A DNA stretch of 7,645 bases from Clostridia bacterium (GTDB taxonomy: Bacteria > Bacillota > Clostridia > Oscillospirales > CAG-272): positions 1 through 7,645 of the forward strand of contig JAFQPC010000010.1 of the NCBI GenBank assembly GCA_017411935.1. Reading direction: 5' to 3'. Each line of letters starts with the position of its first letter. The stretch's first letter is position 1. The notes below the pieces were generated by a model. That model saw nothing but the letters and a program-made list of their open reading frames with translations, was not told the DNA's origin and did not search any database. Made by a program: the position numbers and the translations under genes. Below are positions 5,545-7,645 of this stretch, in pieces.

Positions 5545-7645
5545 ATGCGTTATAACGAAGATACCTGTTCGATCGAGATGAGCGTGCGGTCTCTTTGCGA
5601 GAGAGCCTGCCACGGCGGAGATCTCGGCGTGCCGTTTTCTGCCGACGGAGACACGGCGGTCGACGGCGGTGCGATCCACCGTAAGCTTCAAAGCGAGGCG
5701 GGCGCAAATTATCTTGCCGAGGTCACACTCTCGAACACGACCCTCTACGAGGGACTCTATTTCACCGTCAGCGGCAGAGCCGACGGAGTCATCCGTCAAA
5801 AGGAGGGGCTTGTCGTTGACGAGATCAAGTGCGTCCACAGCCGAGACTTTTATCTGCCGCCGCGCGAGGTCTTTCTCGCGCAGTTGAAGTGCTATGCCTA
5901 TTTTCTCGCGCTTCGCGAGGATCTGCCGAGCATTCACGCAAGACTGACCTATTATCACGCCGAGACGAAAAAGATCAAGCACTTCCGCTACCACTTTACG
6001 ACCGACGATCTTCGTGTCTTTTACGAAGAACTGCTCGGACGCATCGTGCGCTTTGCGCGGATCGAGGTGAAGCGTCGGACCGAGGCACTCCCCTCGGCGG
6101 CGTGGGTCAAATTTCCGTATCCCGAGCTTCGCGAGGGACAGGAGCTGATGATCCGCGAGAGCTTTTCCGCCATCCGAAAGGGAAAGCGGCTGTTTGTCGA
6201 AGCGCCCACGGGCACGGGAAAGACGATGTCCTCGCTTTATCCCGCCGTGCGTGCGCTGGGGACGGGCGAGGTCGATAAGATTTTCTATCTGACCGCCAAG
6301 GCAAGCACAAGAAGCGAAGCCTACCGTGCCGCAAGTCTGCTTTTTGAGACGGGAGCGAAGCTCCGCACGGTGGTGATCACCGCCAAGGAACAGCTCTGCC
6401 TCTGTCAGGGCGGAATGAGAGCCGAGAACGGAACGAGCCACTGCAATCCCGAGGACTGTGAGCGCGCCGACGGCTATTACGACCGCCGCGACGCGGCGCT
6501 CCTTGAGCTTTTGGAACACCGCAACGGATATCCCAGACAGATCGTTGTCGAGACGGCAAGGAAATACCGAGTCTGTCCCTACGAGCTCTCGCTCGACCTC
6601 TCGGAATATTGCGACATCGTTATCTGCGACTATAACTACGCGTTTGACCCCACGGTCTATTTCCGCCGCTACTTTGGAGACGGCGGGAACCGCGAAAATT
6701 ACGTTTTTCTCATCGACGAGGCGCATAACCTCGCCGACCGAGCGCGCGATATGTATTCGGCGGTGCTTTGCCGATCGGAGTTTGAGCGCGCGCTCGAGGT
6801 CATCGAGGGCGAGAGGGAGCTGTGCGGATATTTTGCCTCGGTGATGAGCTCGATCGGACGCTTGCGCGAGCTTTGCCGAGAGGAGCTCGTCAAGGATGCC
6901 GACGGCAACGAGCGCGGATTTTATCTCTGTCGCTCGCCCCTTGCCAATCTCAATACCGAGCTCGAGGTCTTCCGTAAAAGAATTGATCTTTATCTGAAGA
7001 AAAATCCCGAAAGTCCGATCTTCGGTACGCTCTTTACGCTTTCCGCCAAGGTGCGGAAATATCTTGCGGTCAACGAGTTTTTCGACGACGGATTTCTTTC
7101 CTATATCGAGCTCTCGGGCGGAGACCTGACGGTCAAGACCTATTGCCTCGATCCCTCGCCCATCATGGACGCATTGCTCAATCGCGCAAAAGCGAGCATT
7201 CTCTTTTCGGCGACGCTGACACCGTCCGAATATTTTTGCGACGTGCTCGGAAGCGCGAAGAACGCCGAGAGCATCTCCTTGCCCTCGCCCTTTGACACCG
7301 AAAACCTCTGCGTCGCCGTGGCGGACTATCTGAGTACCCGATTTGACGACCGCGAAAAGAACGATGCAAGATATGCCTCGGTCATCGCCGCCACCGTCAG
7401 CGCCAAAGCAGGCAACTATATCGCCTATTTTCCTTCCTACGAACTGCTTGAGCGAGTGCAGAAAGCGTTCTGCCGAAAGTACCCGAAGGTCGAGGTCATC
7501 GTGCAGAAGCAGGGAATGGGCGTGCGCGAGAAGGAAGCCTTTTTGCAGGCATTCCGCGAGGACCGCGGACATCTCCGCGTCGGCTTTTGCGTGCTCGGGG
7601 GCGCGTTTTCCGAGGGAGTGGATCTGCCGGGCAGCCGTCTGATCG
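5545..7645 (+). CDS. PD-(D/E)XK nuclease fused to an Fe-S XPD/DinG-family helicase (C-terminus cut by window edge)
   Basis: The first 700 codons of a DNA repair-type enzyme. Residues about 1-190 form a Cas4/RecB-like nuclease domain: GRADG with D80, DEIK with E93 and K95, and QLKCYAY with Q113 and Y117, so the metal and catalytic residues look intact. From about 200 follows a superfamily 2 helicase with Walker A EAPTGTGKT (219-227) and a DEAH box (391-394). Cysteines C285 or C287, C300, C305 and C344 are the likely 4Fe-4S ligands of the XPD/DinG type. SATLTPSEYF and a late motif VLGGAFSEGVDLPG follow. By family knowledge it would unwind DNA 5' to 3' using ATP, and the nuclease would process ends or flaps. 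The ATG at 5545 has AAGGAG (5533-5538) in front and a sigma-A promoter upstream. It is divergent from mecA. The final helicase motifs lie outside the window. The physiological substrate is unknown. Confidence 0.93.
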   Translation, partial: MRYNEDTCSIEMSVRSLCERACHGGDLGVPFSADGDTAVDGGAIHRKLQSEAGANYLAEVTLSNTTLYEGLYFTVSGRADGVIRQKEGLVVDEIKCVHSRDFYLPPREVFLAQLKCYAYFLALREDLPSIHARLTYYHAETKKIKHFRYHFTTDDLRVFYEELLGRIVRFARIEVKRRTEALPSAAWVKFPYPELREGQELMIRESFSAIRKGKRLFVEAPTGTGKTMSSLYPAVRALGTGEVDKIFYLTAKASTRSEAYRAASLLFETGAKLRTVVITAKEQLCLCQGGMRAENGTSHCNPEDCERADGYYDRRDAALLELLEHRNGYPRQIVVETARKYRVCPYELSLDLSEYCDIVICDYNYAFDPTVYFRRYFGDGGNRENYVFLIDEAHNLADRARDMYSAVLCRSEFERALEVIEGERELCGYFASVMSSIGRLRELCREELVKDADGNERGFYLCRSPLANLNTELEVFRKRIDLYLKKNPESPIFGTLFTLSAKVRKYLAVNEFFDDGFLSYIELSGGDLTVKTYCLDPSPIMDALLNRAKASILFSATLTPSEYFCDVLGSAKNAESISLPSPFDTENLCVAVADYLSTRFDDREKNDARYASVIAATVSAKAGNYIAYFPSYELLERVQKAFCRKYPKVEVIVQKQGMGVREKEAFLQAFREDRGHLRVGFCVLGGAFSEGVDLPGSRLI

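Noticed and set aside
5545..6130. Cas4 gene as part of a CRISPR system
   Set aside because: The nuclease-like part is continuous in frame with the helicase, and no repeats or other cas genes are in the window.
5317..7572. A 751-codon open frame antisense to the nuclease-helicase gene
   Set aside because: It is the complementary shadow of a GC-rich gene with clear helicase and nuclease motifs. Its own translation shows no family motif, and it runs across the divergent promoter region into mecA.

Overview
The window looks like a chromosomal piece of a spore-forming member of the Bacillota, most likely class Clostridia. Genes are GC-rich and gene-dense, spacers are short and AT-rich, and strong AGGAGG-type ribosome binding sites precede the starts. 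The gene content fits: a ClpC unfoldase, a MecA-family adaptor, and a spore cortex-lytic enzyme of the SleC type. The species cannot be named from the sequence. No RNA gene, IS element, CRISPR array or phage gene was seen, and no stretch over 300 bases lacks a gene.

Layout. Bases 1-5387 are transcribed leftward. In order of transcription they hold: a MecA-like adaptor (5387-4746); a small protein matching the N-terminal prepeptide domain of SleC (4677-4264); the SleC-like catalytic core with three peptidoglycan-binding repeats (4243-2843); a short protein made only of two more such repeats (2831-2307); a 177-base AT-rich spacer; and clpC (2129 to the left edge, C-terminal end missing). A gene reads rightward from 5545 to the right edge. 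It encodes a PD-(D/E)XK nuclease fused to an iron-sulfur XPD/DinG-type helicase. It is divergent from mecA across a 157-base spacer that carries a good vegetative promoter.

How the genes may work together. The three middle genes form a tight cluster: 20 bases separate the first two, 11 bases separate the second and third, and a ribosome binding site overlaps a stop codon. Together they supply the parts of a SleC cortex hydrolase plus additional peptidoglycan-binding repeats. The unusual point is that the prepeptide domain, normally the N-terminus of the same polypeptide, is a separate reading frame. The frames are offset so that a single -1 shift would fuse them, so a true gene split, programmed frameshifting and a sequencing error all need to be considered. 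A ribosome binding site in front of the core favours a true split. MecA and ClpC, known partners in regulated proteolysis in Bacillus, flank the cortex-hydrolase cluster. Whether that is functional or chance synteny cannot be told from one window. The helicase gene appears to be an independent DNA-repair type gene.
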